Positions 33,548-45,946 are shown, counted from the first letter of the stretch. The stretch is DNA of 50,636 nt from Gammaproteobacteria bacterium (GCA_009928645.1 SACH01000018.1:1-50636); one strand, 5' to 3'. The notes: generated by a model from the sequence alone, not told the origin. Made by a program: numbers and translations.

Positions 33548-34839
33548 TGGCTAGGGGGACGGCGTCCGGGCCACGCCTCGCCCGCCTGGACCGAGCGGTC
33601 ACTGACCCAGGCACTCCACGGATGATCGCAGCCAAACCGGCTATCCATCAAACGGCTGCTTACCCAGTCGATGTCGAACCAGGTATCCTTGAGTCTCCGG
33701 GAACTGACGCTGCTGGCTCTGATCGGACCGGCTCCGGCCAGCCTCAGGGACTGAATGCCGCCAGCTTTGCCCGGCGGGTCCTCGCCTGGTTCGATCGCCA
33801 TGGCCGGCAGGATCTGCCCTGGCAGCGGGATCCCAGCCCCTATCGGGTCTGGGTCTCGGAGATCATGTTGCAGCAGACCCAGGTCACGACCGTCATCCCC
33901 TATTTCGAACGCTTCATGAGCCGTTTTCCCACTATCGGGGACCTGGCCCGAGCCAAGGTGGACGAGGTGATGGCCCTCTGGGCAGGGCTGGGCTATTACG
34001 CTCGGGCGCGTAACCTGCACCAGGCTGCCCGGCTGCTGTGGGATCGCCATGGCGGGTGTTTCCCCCTGACTCTGCCGGAAGTCCATGAATTACCTGGGGT
34101 TGGTCGTTCCACGGCCGGAGCCATCCTTTCCCTGGCGTGCGGTCAGAGCCACCCTATTCTGGATGGTAACGTCAAGCGGGTGCTGAGCCGCCACCGGTTG
34201 ATCGACGGTTGGCCGGGCCAGGCCCAGGTTCTGGCCCGACTCTGGGCCCTGGCCGAGGCCCTGACCCCGGCCGAGCGTGCCGGTGCTTACAATCAGGCCA
34301 TGATGGACCTGGGGGCCACCCTTTGTACCCGCAACCGGCCCAGTTGCGATCGCTGTCCCCTGGCGACGGATTGTCTGGCCTTGGCCCAGCGTGAGGTCAT
34401 GGCCTATCCCCGCCCCCGACCACCCCGAGCCCTGCCGCGCCGGGCCGTCCAGTTTCTTCTTTTGCATAATCAGCAAGGGGAATGGCTGCTGGAGCGCCGC
34501 CCGCCTTCCGGCATCTGGGGTGGTCTCTGGAGCCTGCCCGAGTGCGCGGCGGATGAGCAACCGGCTGACTGGTGTCGTTCTCATCTGGGCAGTACCGCGA
34601 TCCTGGTTGAAAATCTGCCCTCTCGCCGCCATGCCTTCAGCCACTTTGAACTGGAGATGCGCCCGGTGCGCTTGCTCCTCACCACTGAACCCGCAACCGT
34701 TGCCGATGGCAACCGTCGGGCCTGGCACCGCCCTGAGGATCTTCCCGACCTGGGTTTCCCCGCACCCGTATTACGTCTGCTGCATGACCTGGGTGTCCTG
34801 GAGGCCAGGACCAAGCGGGCTCGCCAGGTTACCCCTTGA
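33547..34839 (+). CDS. mutY: A/G-specific adenine glycosylase MutY
   Basis: MutY removes adenine mispaired with 8-oxoguanine. Its core is complete: catalytic Glu105 in [10 protein letters not shown], the helix-hairpin-helix [14 protein letters not shown], the catalytic Asp in [12 protein letters not shown], the 4Fe-4S cluster [17 protein letters not shown] (C-x6-C-x2-C-x5-C), and a C-terminal NUDIX-like 8-oxoG recognition domain from about residue 300. From ATG 33547, coupled to the asmA stop, it has 430 residues, about 70 more than usual at the N-terminus. The extension (residues 1-70) is polar with no recognisable motif. A later ATG (33622) is possible but would still leave 45 extra residues. 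Confidence 0.94.
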   Translation: MARGTASGPRLARLDRAVTDPGTPRMIAAKPAIHQTAAYPVDVEPGILESPGTDAAGSDRTGSGQPQGLNAASFARRVLAWFDRHGRQDLPWQRDPSPYRVWVSEIMLQQTQVTTVIPYFERFMSRFPTIGDLARAKVDEVMALWAGLGYYARARNLHQAARLLWDRHGGCFPLTLPEVHELPGVGRSTAGAILSLACGQSHPILDGNVKRVLSRHRLIDGWPGQAQVLARLWALAEALTPAERAGAYNQAMMDLGATLCTRNRPSCDRCPLATDCLALAQREVMAYPRPRPPRALPRRAVQFLLLHNQQGEWLLERRPPSGIWGGLWSLPECAADEQPADWCRSHLGSTAILVENLPSRRHAFSHFELEMRPVRLLLTTEPATVADGNRRAWHRPEDLPDLGFPAPVLRLLHDLGVLEARTKRARQVTP

Positions 34840-34855
34840 CAGAGAGAACGACCAT

Positions 34856-35128
34856 ATGACCCGCATGGTGACTTGTATCAAACTGGGACGCGAAGCCGAG
34901 GGCCTGGACCGCCCTCCCTATCCCGGTGATCTCGGCAAACGCATCTTTGATCAGGCGTCCCGCCAGGCGTGGCAGGATTGGCTGCGTCAGCAGACGATGC
35001 TCATCAACGAGAATCGTCTCAGTCCCATGGACCCCAAGGCGCGCAAGTTCTTGGAAGAACAGATGGAAAAGTTTTTCTTTGGCGATGGCATCGCCCCGCC
35101 ACCGGATTACCGCCCACCCGCGGCTTGA
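34856..35128 (+). CDS. yggX: Probable Fe(2+)-trafficking protein YggX
   Basis: A 90-residue cytoplasmic protein of the YggX family, involved in iron handling and protection of Fe-S proteins from oxidation. The family pattern is clear: [59 protein letters not shown], with the single conserved Cys7. ATG 34856 is 16 bases after mutY, as in E. coli, and follows AGAGAGA. The stop codon lies inside the -35 box of the downstream tRNA-Phe promoter. Confidence 0.94.
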   Translation: MTRMVTCIKLGREAEGLDRPPYPGDLGKRIFDQASRQAWQDWLRQQTMLINENRLSPMDPKARKFLEEQMEKFFFGDGIAPPPDYRPPAA

Positions 35129-35153
35129 CGTACCATGTTTCCTCGGGTGTAAT
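35125..35153 (+). promoter_or_regulatory. Sigma70 promoter of tRNA-Phe, overlapping the yggX stop
   Basis: TTGACG (35125-35130), a 17-base spacer and TGTAAT (35148-35153), with GC-rich CGCGCC just downstream. The TGA in the -35 box is also the yggX stop codon (35126-35128). Confidence 0.65.
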
Positions 35154-35170
35154 ACGCGCCTTGTTCCGAC

Positions 35171-35246
<76 letters not shown>

Positions 35247-35616
35247 AATTTCATTACTGGGTTGGTGCATGAACCGGTGTCACGAAGCTACATCGGCTTT
35301 TACCTGACTCCTCCTCTTTGCCTCTTGATGCCGTTAGACTGTTCCGACGGAGATCGTTTACCGGTCTTTCCAAGCTACAGGTAATCAGTTGAATCTGAAA
35401 CCCGCTCCGGCGGGTTTTTTTGTTGTTTGCACGTGTGAGTAGGGTACTGCTTGGCTGGCACCCATCTGGCTAGCTGGCTATACTTGCGGGCTTGGCGACA
35501 GCATTAGCCAGGCGGTTTCGCCCCTGACAAAATTTAATGAATTGCCCCTGTCAGCCGTTCCAGGCTTTGGCCCTGGCGGGATCTAGGGGGCGCAACCTTT
35601 GAGAGACCTGACGAAG
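35247..35616. other. Gene-free stretch between tRNA-Phe and tig
   Basis: No protein gene is supported here. It holds the terminator at 35398-35421 about 150 bases after tRNA-Phe, so a short transcript could span 35247-35397; nothing there matches a known RNA. The part after the terminator should carry the tig promoter. CTGACA (35524) and TGTCAG (35549) form an inverted pair around an AT-rich centre. Confidence 0.4.
35398..35421 (+). terminator. Rho-independent terminator downstream of tRNA-Phe
   Basis: Stem AAACCCGC/GCGGGTTT with a TCCG loop, followed by seven T (35415-35421). Confidence 0.85.
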
Positions 35617-36915
35617 ATGCAAGTATCAGTGGAGACTGGAGCCGGGCTCGAACGGCGCCTGACGGTTGCCTTGGAGCCGGAGCGGATCGAGAGCGCGGTG
35701 GAAAACCGTCTGCGCGATTTCTCCCGTTCTGCACGCCTGCCGGGATTTCGCCCGGGCAAGGTCCCGACGAGGCTGTTGCGTCAGCGCTACGGCGAACAGA
35801 TTCGCAGTGAGGTGGTGGGTGAGTTGATGCAGTCCACCTTCGGGGAGGCTCTGGTTCAGGAAGGCCTCAACCCCGTGGCTCAGCCGACATTTGATCTCGA
35901 CATGAACCCACAGGCAGGACGCTATGCCTATACCGCCACCTTCGAGGTGCTGCCGGAATTTGAATTGGGTTCGCTGGCCGGCAAGCAAGTCAAACGTCCC
36001 GTGGTGGAACTCCTCGATGCTGATCTGGAGGCATTGATCGAGCGTCTGCGGGAGCAGCGCAAGACCTTCAACGAGGTCGATCGCCCCGCTCAGGATGGCG
36101 ACCGGCTCAAGATCAGCTTCACCGGTACCCTGGCCGGAGAACAGGAGTCCTTCCCCGGGGGCGTTGGCACTAATTTCCAATTGATCCTGGGGAGCGGCCA
36201 GATGATTCCTGGCTTCGAGGCCGGTCTGGTCGGCGCTACCGCCGGCGAGGAGCGGGTCTTGGACCTCAGCTTCCCCGACAGCTACCATGCCGAACACCTC
36301 AAGGGCAAGGCGGCTTCCTTTGTCGTGACCGTCCATGCCGTGACCGAACCCAAGCTGCCCGAGATCGACGCCGATTTCGCCAAGGCCTTTGGTGTCGAAG
36401 ATGGCGATCTGGAGCGCTTCCGCGAAGATGTCCGGGCCAATATGAGCCGCGAGCTCAAGCAGCGGGTCGAGGCCAGGGTCAGGTCCCAGGTCATGGATCT
36501 GCTGTTGGAGGCTAATCCGATTGAAATCCCCAAGGCGCTGATCACTCAGGAAATCCAGAGTCTCAAGGAGCAGATGCGTCAGAACCTGCGTGGCAACACA
36601 CAACTGGAATTGCCTGACAACCTCTTTACGGACAACGCCCGGCGGCGCGTTGCCCTAGGTCTGGTGCTGGCGCAGGTGGTCAAGGCCAACCAGATCAAGG
36701 CAGACCCCGCGCGGGTCCGCGAGGCCGTGGAGGATATGGCTTCGACCTATGAGAACCCTCAGGAAGTGGTTGATTTTTATTATAGTAATAAGGACCACCT
36801 GGCCTCGGTGGAGGCCCTGGCCCTGGAAGGGCAGGTGGTGGACTGGGTCCTGACCCAAGTCGCAGTCGAAGACCAGCCCCAGAATTTCCAGGAACTGATG
36901 GGTCCCACCGCCTGA
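35617..36915 (+). CDS. tig: Trigger factor
   Basis: The ribosome-associated chaperone and peptidyl-prolyl isomerase that meets nascent chains at the exit tunnel. The 432-residue length equals E. coli's. The ribosome-binding domain carries the signature [17 protein letters not shown] (residues 43-59). The FKBP-type domain runs from about 150 to 240 ([49 protein letters not shown]), and the helical chaperone domain follows. ATG 35617 is chosen over TTG 35599 because MQVSVET is the family N-terminus. It opens the tig-clpP-clpX-lon-hupB-ppiD block. Confidence 0.96.
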   Translation: MQVSVETGAGLERRLTVALEPERIESAVENRLRDFSRSARLPGFRPGKVPTRLLRQRYGEQIRSEVVGELMQSTFGEALVQEGLNPVAQPTFDLDMNPQAGRYAYTATFEVLPEFELGSLAGKQVKRPVVELLDADLEALIERLREQRKTFNEVDRPAQDGDRLKISFTGTLAGEQESFPGGVGTNFQLILGSGQMIPGFEAGLVGATAGEERVLDLSFPDSYHAEHLKGKAASFVVTVHAVTEPKLPEIDADFAKAFGVEDGDLERFREDVRANMSRELKQRVEARVRSQVMDLLLEANPIEIPKALITQEIQSLKEQMRQNLRGNTQLELPDNLFTDNARRRVALGLVLAQVVKANQIKADPARVREAVEDMASTYENPQEVVDFYYSNKDHLASVEALALEGQVVDWVLTQVAVEDQPQNFQELMGPTA

Positions 36916-36947
36916 TAGTTCGCCCTAATTGGCCCTCGTTGAACCTC

Positions 36948-37604
36948 ATGACGCATTACCCGATCAACGCCGCCCATTCGGCCTGGAAACCCCAAGGCCT
37001 GGGCCTGGTCCCTATGGTTGTCGAGCAGACCGCCCGGGGCGAGCGCGCCTACGACATCTATTCACGACTGCTCAAGGAGCGGGTCATTTTCCTCGTTGGC
37101 CCCGTCGAGGACCAGATGGCCAACCTGGTCGTGGCTCAACTCCTTTTTCTGGAATCCGAGAATCCGGACAAGGATATCCACCTCTACATCAATTCTCCCG
37201 GTGGTGCCGTGACGGCGGGTCTGGCCATCTACGACACCATGCGCTTTATCCGCCCTGACGTGAGCACCATGTGCATCGGTCAGGCGGCGAGCATGGGGGC
37301 CCTGTTATTGGCGGGTGGGGCAGCAGGCAAGCGTTACGCCTTGCCTCATTCCCGGATGATGATCCACCAGCCTCTGGGTGGCTTTCAGGGCCAGGCGACG
37401 GATATCGATATCCACGCCCGGGAGATCCTGCACATTCGCGATCAGCTCAACCAGATTCTCGCCCATCATACCGGCCAGCCGGTGGAAAAGGTGGCGGAGG
37501 ACACGGAGCGTGATCGCTTCATGGGGCCAGAGGACTCCGTGGCCTACGGCCTTATCGACAAGGTCTTACAGCAACGCGCGGTGCCTAAGGCCGTCAAATC
37601 CTGA
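36948..37604 (+). CDS. clpP: ATP-dependent Clp protease proteolytic subunit
   Basis: The serine protease chamber that works with ClpX or ClpA. In 218 residues the catalytic triad is Ser115 (GQAASMGA), His140 (HSRMMIHQP) and Asp189 (TERDRFM), with exactly the E. coli spacing. The N-terminal propeptide region precedes [26 protein letters not shown] 36948 is preferred; a TTG three codons earlier is possible. It is 32 bases after tig. Confidence 0.96.
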   Translation: MTHYPINAAHSAWKPQGLGLVPMVVEQTARGERAYDIYSRLLKERVIFLVGPVEDQMANLVVAQLLFLESENPDKDIHLYINSPGGAVTAGLAIYDTMRFIRPDVSTMCIGQAASMGALLLAGGAAGKRYALPHSRMMIHQPLGGFQGQATDIDIHAREILHIRDQLNQILAHHTGQPVEKVAEDTERDRFMGPEDSVAYGLIDKVLQQRAVPKAVKS

Positions 37605-37644
37605 GCCTCGGCGGTACCCACGGCAGCCAAATCCCGAGCCTCGG
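37590..37644. repeat. 33-bp direct repeat across the clpP stop
   Basis: GCCGTCAAATCCTGAGCCTCGG (37590-37611) recurs 33 bases later as GCAGCCAAATCCCGAGCCTCGG (37623-37644). The first copy holds the clpP stop. A 33-base offset is the same as the trmB repeat unit, but the sequences are unrelated. Confidence 0.55.
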
Positions 37645-37767
37645 ATATGGTCTGAGGCAGTCGAGCCCAAAGTTATGGGTATTGCCTGAAGATCGTTCGT
37701 CCCTATTTTGGGGATCACGCTTCCGGTACGAGTACCGCAGCATTCAATCGGCGGAGATCCACTTCTG

Positions 37768-39033
37768 ATGACGCAACGCAAGAGTGACGACGGCAAGCTT
37801 CTTTACTGCTCCTTCTGCGGTAAGAGCCAGCAGGAAGTGCGTAAGCTGATTGCCGGTCCTTCGGTCTTCATCTGCGACGAATGCGTCGAGCTGTGCAACG
37901 ACATCATCCGCGAGGAGGTGGAGGAGACCGCAACCGAAACCTCTAGCAAGCTGCCTAAGCCGCGCGAGATCAACGTCAGTCTTGACCAGTACGTCATCGG
38001 TCAGGAGCAGGCAAAAAAGGTCCTCTCCGTTGCCGTATACAATCATTATAAGCGCATGGAGTTGGCGAACTCCAAGGAGGAGGTGGAGATCTCCAAGAGC
38101 AATATCCTGCTCATCGGCCCCACCGGCTCGGGCAAGACCCTGTTGGCGGAGACTCTGGCGCGGTTGCTCAACGTCCCCTTCACCATCGCTGATGCCACCA
38201 CCCTGACCGAGGCGGGCTATGTGGGTGAGGACGTGGAGAACATCATCCAGAAGCTGCTGCTTAAGTGTGACTATGACGTCGAAAAGGCGCAGACGGGTAT
38301 CGTCTACATCGACGAAATCGACAAGATCTCCCGTAAGTCCGACAACCCCTCGATCACGCGCGACGTCTCTGGCGAAGGGGTACAGCAGGCGCTACTCAAG
38401 CTGATCGAGGGTACCGTGGCATCGGTTCCTCCCCAGGGCGGCCGCAAGCATCCCCAGCAGGAGTATCTGCAGGTCGATACCTCCAATATCCTCTTCATTG
38501 TCGGCGGGGCCTTCGCTGGCCTGGAAAAGGTGATTCAGAACCGGTCCCGCAAGAGCGGCATCGGTTTCAGCGCCGATGTCCAGAGCAAAGACGACACCAA
38601 GCGCCTCGGTGAGGTCTTTCGCGAGGTGGAGCCCGAGGACCTGATCCGTTACGGGCTCATTCCCGAGTTCGTTGGCCGCCTGCCGGTGGTAGCGACCCTG
38701 GAGGAACTGGATGAGAATGCCCTGATGCGCATCCTCACCGAGCCCAGGAACGCGCTCGTCAAGCAGTATGGCCGCCTCTTTGAAATGGAAGGCTGTGAGC
38801 TGGATATCCGCCCGGATGCACTGCGTGCGGTGGCGCGTAAGGCCATGGAACGGAAGACTGGGGCACGGGGTCTGCGCACCGTTCTGGAACAGACCCTGCT
38901 TGACATCATGTACGACCTCCCATCGATGGCTAATGTCAGTAAGGTCGTGGTGGATGAATCGGTCATCCGTGGCGAGAATCGTCCCTTCGTGATTTACGAC
39001 GGGGTCGACCTGCCCCTAGCCGCCTCCGAGTGA
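37768..39033 (+). CDS. clpX: ATP-dependent Clp protease ATP-binding subunit ClpX
   Basis: The AAA+ unfoldase that feeds ClpP. The 421-residue protein has the N-terminal zinc domain (Cys14, 17, 36, 39), Walker A GPTGSGKT (117-124), the substrate-gripping pore loop [10 protein letters not shown], Walker B YIDEIDKI, the IGF loop for ClpP contact (SGIGFSA) and sensor-2 in [12 protein letters not shown] 37768 is used because [10 protein letters not shown] is the family start and GGCGGAG lies upstream. The 163-base gap from clpP may allow a separate promoter. Confidence 0.97.
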   Translation: MTQRKSDDGKLLYCSFCGKSQQEVRKLIAGPSVFICDECVELCNDIIREEVEETATETSSKLPKPREINVSLDQYVIGQEQAKKVLSVAVYNHYKRMELANSKEEVEISKSNILLIGPTGSGKTLLAETLARLLNVPFTIADATTLTEAGYVGEDVENIIQKLLLKCDYDVEKAQTGIVYIDEIDKISRKSDNPSITRDVSGEGVQQALLKLIEGTVASVPPQGGRKHPQQEYLQVDTSNILFIVGGAFAGLEKVIQNRSRKSGIGFSADVQSKDDTKRLGEVFREVEPEDLIRYGLIPEFVGRLPVVATLEELDENALMRILTEPRNALVKQYGRLFEMEGCELDIRPDALRAVARKAMERKTGARGLRTVLEQTLLDIMYDLPSMANVSKVVVDESVIRGENRPFVIYDGVDLPLAASE

Positions 39034-39380
39034 GCCCGGCTGCAAGTCAAGAGGTTACGCCCTGACGCCAGTACCCTGGCAAGAATGGGGCTTTTCATAG
39101 CCCAAGGCGGTCCCCCATCTGCGTCATGGCGCCATTTATCTGTCTCCCTTTCACCGGGTCGTCAGGTTCGCCACGGCGATCCTGTCAGCGGTCGGGGTCG
39201 CTGCAGATCGTCCATGACCGCTAACCTGAATGCCTTCATCAGGTTCCACGCTAAGGGTGGTTGGAGAGCGGCCCTGATCATCGGGCTGGTACGGCCCGGC
39301 CATGTCCTGGGGAAGATCGGCGGCGGCCCGATTTGGCCAAGCGGGACAGGGTGAAAAAGGTACCAGGGCCAGGGGCGCTG
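39034..39380. other. Gene-free stretch between clpX and the lon promoter region
   Basis: About 350 bases with open frames but no recognisable protein; codon pattern and length give no support. A small hairpin GGGCTTTTCATAGCCC (39088-39103) is the only terminator-like structure and has no T tract. Together with 39381-39535 it makes an unusually long 502-base clpX-lon gap. Confidence 0.4.
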
Positions 39381-39409
39381 CTTGAAGCCTCTGCTTCCTA
39401 CCCTGATAT
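39381..39409 (+). promoter_or_regulatory. Possible heat-shock (sigma32) promoter of lon
   Basis: CTTGAAG (39381-39387) matches the sigma32 -35 box CTTGAAA at six of seven bases. After 13 bases comes CCCTGATAT, a partial match to the -10 box CCCCATNT. Lon is under sigma32 control in E. coli. The site is 127 bases before the lon start. Confidence 0.4.
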
Positions 39410-39535
39410 CCTCTCCATTACCATCAAGTCAGATGTGTCGCATTCCTCCGCGGCGCTGCCTTGAGTCGAAGCCTTGCCCCTCACGCTTCACCCCGGGGCC
39501 TTAACCCCTTAATAGCAGAGAGCCTTTCCTCGCCC

Positions 39536-41980
<2,445 letters not shown>

Positions 41981-42208
41981 CTCATCAACCTGCGTTCCGA
42001 GCACTGAGAGCGCTCAACCAGCTCTGAAAGTGATTGCCCGCAAGGTCGGAATCCTTTAATGTCGCCACCCCATGGGGGGGTGCAACAAGCTGGGACTGGG
42101 CGGAAAGCCCTCAGTTTCGTTAGGTTGTTTTCTGGTCATGCCAACATTCAACGGGGGGCGAACCCGAGTCTTCGCTTCGTCCCCGAACCTATCTAGAGGG
42201 GGAGAATC

Positions 42209-42481
42209 ATGAACAAATCGGATCTGATCGAGGCCATGGCGGACGCCGGCGATATTTCCAAGGCCGCCGCGGGACGTGCCCTGGACGGCCTCATCGATGC
42301 CATCGCCGTCAGCCTGAAGAAGGGGGAGAGCGTGGCCATCCTGGGCTTCGGCACCTTCTCGGTGAAAGAGCGGGCCGCGCGGATGGGGCGTAACCCGCAG
42401 ACCGGTCAGAGCATCAGCATTGCCGCCAGTAAAACGCCCGCATTCAAGGCTGGTAAAGGCCTGAAGGACGCAGTACAATAA
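42209..42481 (+). CDS. hupB: DNA-binding protein HU (beta type)
   Basis: A 90-residue histone-like protein that bends and compacts DNA. The pattern [52 protein letters not shown] and the final [14 protein letters not shown] is standard, including the GRNPQTG DNA-intercalating arm. ATG 42209 follows GAGGGGGAGAATC, a strong ribosome site. It lies in its usual place after lon. Confidence 0.97.
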   Translation: MNKSDLIEAMADAGDISKAAAGRALDGLIDAIAVSLKKGESVAILGFGTFSVKERAARMGRNPQTGQSISIAASKTPAFKAGKGLKDAVQ

Positions 42482-42510
42482 TTTGGTCAGTCGGGAGCGC
42501 CCCGATCACG

Positions 42511-42586
42511 GGGTGCTTAGCTCAGTTGGGAGAGCATCGCCCTTACAAGGCGAGGGTCGCAGGTTCGAACCCTGCAGCACCCACCA
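42511..42586 (+). tRNA. tRNA-Val (TAC)
   Basis: A 76-base cloverleaf: acceptor GGGTGCT/AGCACCC, D arm AGCTCAGTTGGGAGAGC, anticodon TAC in CGCCCTTACAAGGCG, T arm GCAGGTTCGAACCCTGC, encoded CCA. It is 29 bases after hupB, and tRNA-Asp follows after 9 bases. Confidence 0.97.
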
Positions 42587-42595
42587 CAGATTTCA

Positions 42596-42672
42596 GGAGT
42601 GGTAGTTCAGTTGGTCAGAATACCGGCCTGTCACGCCGGGGGTCGCGGGTTCGAGCCCCGTCCACTCCGCCA
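42596..42672 (+). tRNA. tRNA-Asp (GTC)
   Basis: A 77-base cloverleaf: acceptor GGAGTGG/CCACTCC, anticodon GTC in CCGGCCTGTCACGCCGG, T arm GCGGGTTCGAGCCCCGT, encoded CCA. Co-transcribed with tRNA-Val and followed by a terminator. Confidence 0.97.
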
Positions 42673-42682
42673 ATAAACGATT

Positions 42683-42713
42683 ACGGGGTATCCTCCAATG
42701 GATACCCCGTTTT
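42683..42713 (+). terminator. Rho-independent terminator after tRNA-Val/Asp
   Basis: An 11-bp perfect stem (ACGGGGTATCC 42683-42693, GGATACCCCGT 42700-42710), a 6-base loop and TTTT directly after. Confidence 0.85.
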
Positions 42714-42925
42714 CATTTGTAGCCCACTCAATTGCCGGGCCTGCGCACAAGCCCCGGAGCCGTTATAGTTGGCTGCTCCCCGCCAGCTCTGGCAGCCCTT
42801 CAGGGGCTAATCCTTGCCCCGATGATTCGGGCATGGCGTCCTCTGGCTGCCCGGAGCCGACAGACATTGACGCCATAACCTGTGCTGTCCCTTCTGAATC
42901 AACGCTTAGATCGACCTTAGCCACC

Positions 42926-44848
42926 ATGTTGCAAGAGATCAGAGAACGCGCCCAGGGTTGGATCGCTTGGGCGATTATCATCCTCATCACCATTCCCTTC
43001 GCCCTCTGGGGCATCCAATCCTATCTCGGAGTCGGTGCAGAACCCATCGTGGCCACGGTCAATGGCACGGAGATCAAGACCCGGGACCTGGATATGCGCG
43101 TCGAGGAGACCCGCATGCGGATGCGGGAGCGTCTGGGCGCCGCCTATCGCCCCGAACTGTTCGAGGGGGCGGCACTGCGTAATCAGGTCCTGGAGGGCAT
43201 GATCCAGGAACAACTCCTGTTGCAGGCTTCCCATGACATGGGACTACGGGCTTCGAGTCTGGAACTCCAGGGGGCCATCCTGGCCAACCCCGCCTTCCAG
43301 CGCGATGGTCGTTTCGACAAGGAAACCTACGATCGCATGCTGCAACTCCAGGGCATCAGCCCCCTACAATATGAGGACAGCCTGCGTCAGCGTATCGTCG
43401 GGACCCAGATCCAGCGCGCCCTGGCCGCTAGCGAACTGGTTACTGCGCAGGAATTGAACGAGGCCGTCCGCCTCGACCGGCAGCAGCGCCGGCTATCATA
43501 TCTCCGCCTGCCCAAGGCGGATTTTCACGATGAGACGCCCCTCCCCGAGGAGGAGATTCAGGCCTGGTATGAGGCCCATGCCGATCGTTATCGCACGCCG
43601 GAACGGGTCAAGCTAACCTATCTCGTCCTGGATGCCGCGAAGCTGGATGTGGGCCAGCCGGTGGATGAGCAGGTCCTGCGTCAGCGCTATACCGAGCAGA
43701 TGGAGGTCTTTCGCATGCCGGAACAGCGCCGGGCTCGTCACATCCTGGTGACCCTGGAGCCTGGCGCGGATGGTGCCGCGGAGGCCGCCGCCAAGGCCCG
43801 GATCGAGACCATTCGTGCCCGGCTGGTGGCAGGGGAGGCGTTTGCCAGCGTCGCCCAAGAGGTTTCCCAGGACCCGGGCTCCGCTTCTCAGGGGGGTGAT
43901 CTGGGCCTGTTTGGTATGGGTGTCATGGATCCGGCCTTCGAGGGGGCGACCTTCGCACTGGACCTGGGCCAGCTTAGCGAGCCGGTGCGTAGCCCCTTTG
44001 GCTATCACCTGATCGAGGTGACCGAGATCCAGCCAGAGACCCTCAAACCCTTTGAGGAGGTTCGGGATCAACTCGCCACCGAGGCCAGCCAGGGCAGCAT
44101 GGAGTCGGCCTTTTACGACATGGCCGAGCGCCTCGCCAATCTGGTCTATGAGCATCCGGACAGCCTGGAACCTGCCGCCACCACTCTGGGATTGTCGCTG
44201 CAGACTAGTGACTGGTTCGGTCGCGATGGGGGTTCGGACCTGCTCGCCAACCCCAAGGTGGTGGCGGCGGCCTTCAGCGACGAGGTGCTGCGGGAGGGTA
44301 CCAACAGCGATCTGATCGAGCCGGAACCCGAGGTCCTGCGGGCGATCGTCTTGCGGGTCACCGAGCATGAAGAAGCCGCTCCCAAGCCCCTGGCCGAGGT
44401 GCGTGAGGAGATCATCACGACCCTCCGTGACCGTAAAGCTGCCGACGCGGCCCAGGCGGCGGCCAAGGCGATGGTGGAACGACTCCAGGCGGGTGAGTCG
44501 CTGGCGGGCCTGGCCGGAAGTCAGCCGGTGACGGAAGCGGGACTGGTGGCGCGCGATACGGCCGACGTGCCTGCGGAGATCCTCGATCTCGCCTTTACGC
44601 TGCCCCGTGCCGCGGACGGTGTTCCCCGCTACGATTTCAAGGCCGCCAGGGATGGCGATGCCCTGGTCGTGGCGGTCACCGAGGTGGTGGATGGCGATCC
44701 CGCGAGCCTGGACGACCCGGCCCGCCAGGGGGCCAGCCGTGAGCTCACTCAGGTCATGGGGTCCAGTTATTTTGATACTTTGCTGAAAGATATGGCGTTT
44801 CGGGCCAAGATTGAGCGCGAGCCCGTGGGCGAGGCTCAGGTCCGTTAG
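42926..44848 (+). CDS. ppiD: Periplasmic folding chaperone PpiD (parvulin/SurN domains)
   Basis: A membrane-anchored chaperone at the SecYEG exit. The 640-residue protein begins MLQEIRERAQGWIAWAIIILITIPFALWGIQSYLG, the standard PpiD anchor (membrane segment about residues 12-31). The SurA-like N domain follows (VNGTEIKTRDLD, NQVLEGMIQEQLLLQAS). A parvulin domain is seen in RRARHILVTLEPGAD, EAFASVAQEVSQDPGSASQGGDLGLFGMGVMDPAFE and VRSPFGYHLIEVTEIQPE. ATG 42926 is chosen because it starts the family N-terminus; the longer frame from 42698 crosses the tRNA terminator. No strong ribosome site is visible. Confidence 0.95.
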   Translation: MLQEIRERAQGWIAWAIIILITIPFALWGIQSYLGVGAEPIVATVNGTEIKTRDLDMRVEETRMRMRERLGAAYRPELFEGAALRNQVLEGMIQEQLLLQASHDMGLRASSLELQGAILANPAFQRDGRFDKETYDRMLQLQGISPLQYEDSLRQRIVGTQIQRALAASELVTAQELNEAVRLDRQQRRLSYLRLPKADFHDETPLPEEEIQAWYEAHADRYRTPERVKLTYLVLDAAKLDVGQPVDEQVLRQRYTEQMEVFRMPEQRRARHILVTLEPGADGAAEAAAKARIETIRARLVAGEAFASVAQEVSQDPGSASQGGDLGLFGMGVMDPAFEGATFALDLGQLSEPVRSPFGYHLIEVTEIQPETLKPFEEVRDQLATEASQGSMESAFYDMAERLANLVYEHPDSLEPAATTLGLSLQTSDWFGRDGGSDLLANPKVVAAAFSDEVLREGTNSDLIEPEPEVLRAIVLRVTEHEEAAPKPLAEVREEIITTLRDRKAADAAQAAAKAMVERLQAGESLAGLAGSQPVTEAGLVARDTADVPAEILDLAFTLPRAADGVPRYDFKAARDGDALVVAVTEVVDGDPASLDDPARQGASRELTQVMGSSYFDTLLKDMAFRAKIEREPVGEAQVR

Positions 44849-44925
44849 TGCCAATCACTTTCCGGTCTTCCACCGCCGGCCTGAGCTCAACTGAAAACCC
44901 GGATTGCTGCGGGTAAACCCGCTAT

Positions 44926-44956
44926 CCGGCCCAGTGACGATTAGTCGCTGGGCCGG
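44926..44956. terminator. Hairpin between convergent ppiD and the dioxygenase gene
   Basis: CCGGCCCAG (44926-44934) pairs with CTGGGCCGG (44948-44956), and the stem extends inward. No T tract is present on either strand, so its strength as a terminator is uncertain. Confidence 0.45.
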
Positions 44957-44980
44957 GAATGCCAGTTTCCTGGGCCTGGC

Positions 44981-45874
44981 TCAAGTCCCCGCCAGCCGGT
45001 CGTAATACCGGGCGCGGTAGAGGATGCGCGGCGGATCACCCTCGTTAAAGCCGGTGCGGGTGTGCAGGACGTTGTTGCAGATCAGGCCCCAACCGGCCTC
45101 CAAACGCGCCTGATAGCGCGGGGTCAGATCTCCGTCGAGCAAAGCCTTGAGGGTGGTGACCGCCTCGCGCGTCAAGGGGTCGTCACGCCAGACGATGTTG
45201 CGCTTGCGATCCGTATAACGCATGTGCAGACGCCCGTCCGGGCGGACGGCAAACACCGGTCCCGGCTGCTCCGCCCTGGTCTCCACCCCGTCTACCCGAT
45301 TGGCGGGGATGGTCATGGCCGCGGAGTGCATGAGGGCCTGGATGTAATCGGGGTTGTGGTCGCGCAGCAGGAGATAGGCCATCTCGTGATCGAGGAGGTC
45401 GTTATCACCGCCCGAGGCGGCGGGATGGACGCAGTGCAGCACCATGCCATGTATCTGGCGGTCAGGGGGGTTGTAGTAGCCGTCGGTGTGCCAGGCGATC
45501 GGGCGATTGGTGTAGGGGATATAGCCAGCATGGACCTCGTCGTTTTGGATCTTGATCGAGGTGATCGCGTCCTCGTCGGCGCCAGTGTTGTGGTCCAGAT
45601 GGTGGAGGCCGAACTGGGCGCCCAACTGGCGGACGATGTCCTTATCGGGGTTGTCGCCCAGTTTGCTGACATAGATCGCCATGTTGGCACGCTGACAGCG
45701 GTCGAGGATGGCCTGATGTTCCGCGGGGCTGAGTCGCCGGGGATCGCCGACCTCGACAATCAGGTCTTCCACCTGGTACGGAAGAGTGGCCAGTTTGGTC
45801 TCCCGCCAGCGAGCATAGGCCGTTGGCTGGTCGAGGGCATAGGGCGATGATTCCTGGTTGGGCGAGGTGGTCAT
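44981..45874 (-). CDS. TauD/TfdA-like Fe(II)/2-oxoglutarate dioxygenase
   Basis: A 297-residue member of the TauD/TfdA superfamily, which hydroxylates small substrates using Fe(II), oxygen and 2-oxoglutarate. The iron-binding facial triad is visible: His129 and Asp131 in IAWHTDGYYN, and His271 in NNVLHTRTGF, with Arg273 placed to bind 2-oxoglutarate. Sequences such as GLHHLDHNTGADEDAITSIK are not those of taurine dioxygenase, so the substrate is unknown; no tau or ssu transport genes are near. ATG 45874 is chosen over 45964 for its better ribosome site and its distance from the divergent uspA promoter. The gene is divergent from uspA. Confidence 0.85.
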   Translation of the reverse strand: MTTSPNQESSPYALDQPTAYARWRETKLATLPYQVEDLIVEVGDPRRLSPAEHQAILDRCQRANMAIYVSKLGDNPDKDIVRQLGAQFGLHHLDHNTGADEDAITSIKIQNDEVHAGYIPYTNRPIAWHTDGYYNPPDRQIHGMVLHCVHPAASGGDNDLLDHEMAYLLLRDHNPDYIQALMHSAAMTIPANRVDGVETRAEQPGPVFAVRPDGRLHMRYTDRKRNIVWRDDPLTREAVTTLKALLDGDLTPRYQARLEAGWGLICNNVLHTRTGFNEGDPPRILYRARYYDRLAGT

Positions 45875-45940
45875 GGGTAGCGCTCCCGATACGACGGCAG
45901 GGGGTGGGTGGGGCCGCCATCGGCCCCCCGGGGCAGGGGC

Positions 45941-45946
45941 TATAAT
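45941..45946 (+). promoter_or_regulatory. -10 box of uspA
   Basis: A perfect TATAAT. Transcription from about 45953 would leave only 5 bases before the ATG at 45958, which supports the later start at 45982. No recognisable -35 box. Confidence 0.4.

Noticed and set aside
35455-35470. Sigma54-like promoter TGGCAC-N5-TGGCT upstream of tig
   Set aside because: The -12 element lacks the TTGC core, and tig is not expected to be under sigma54.
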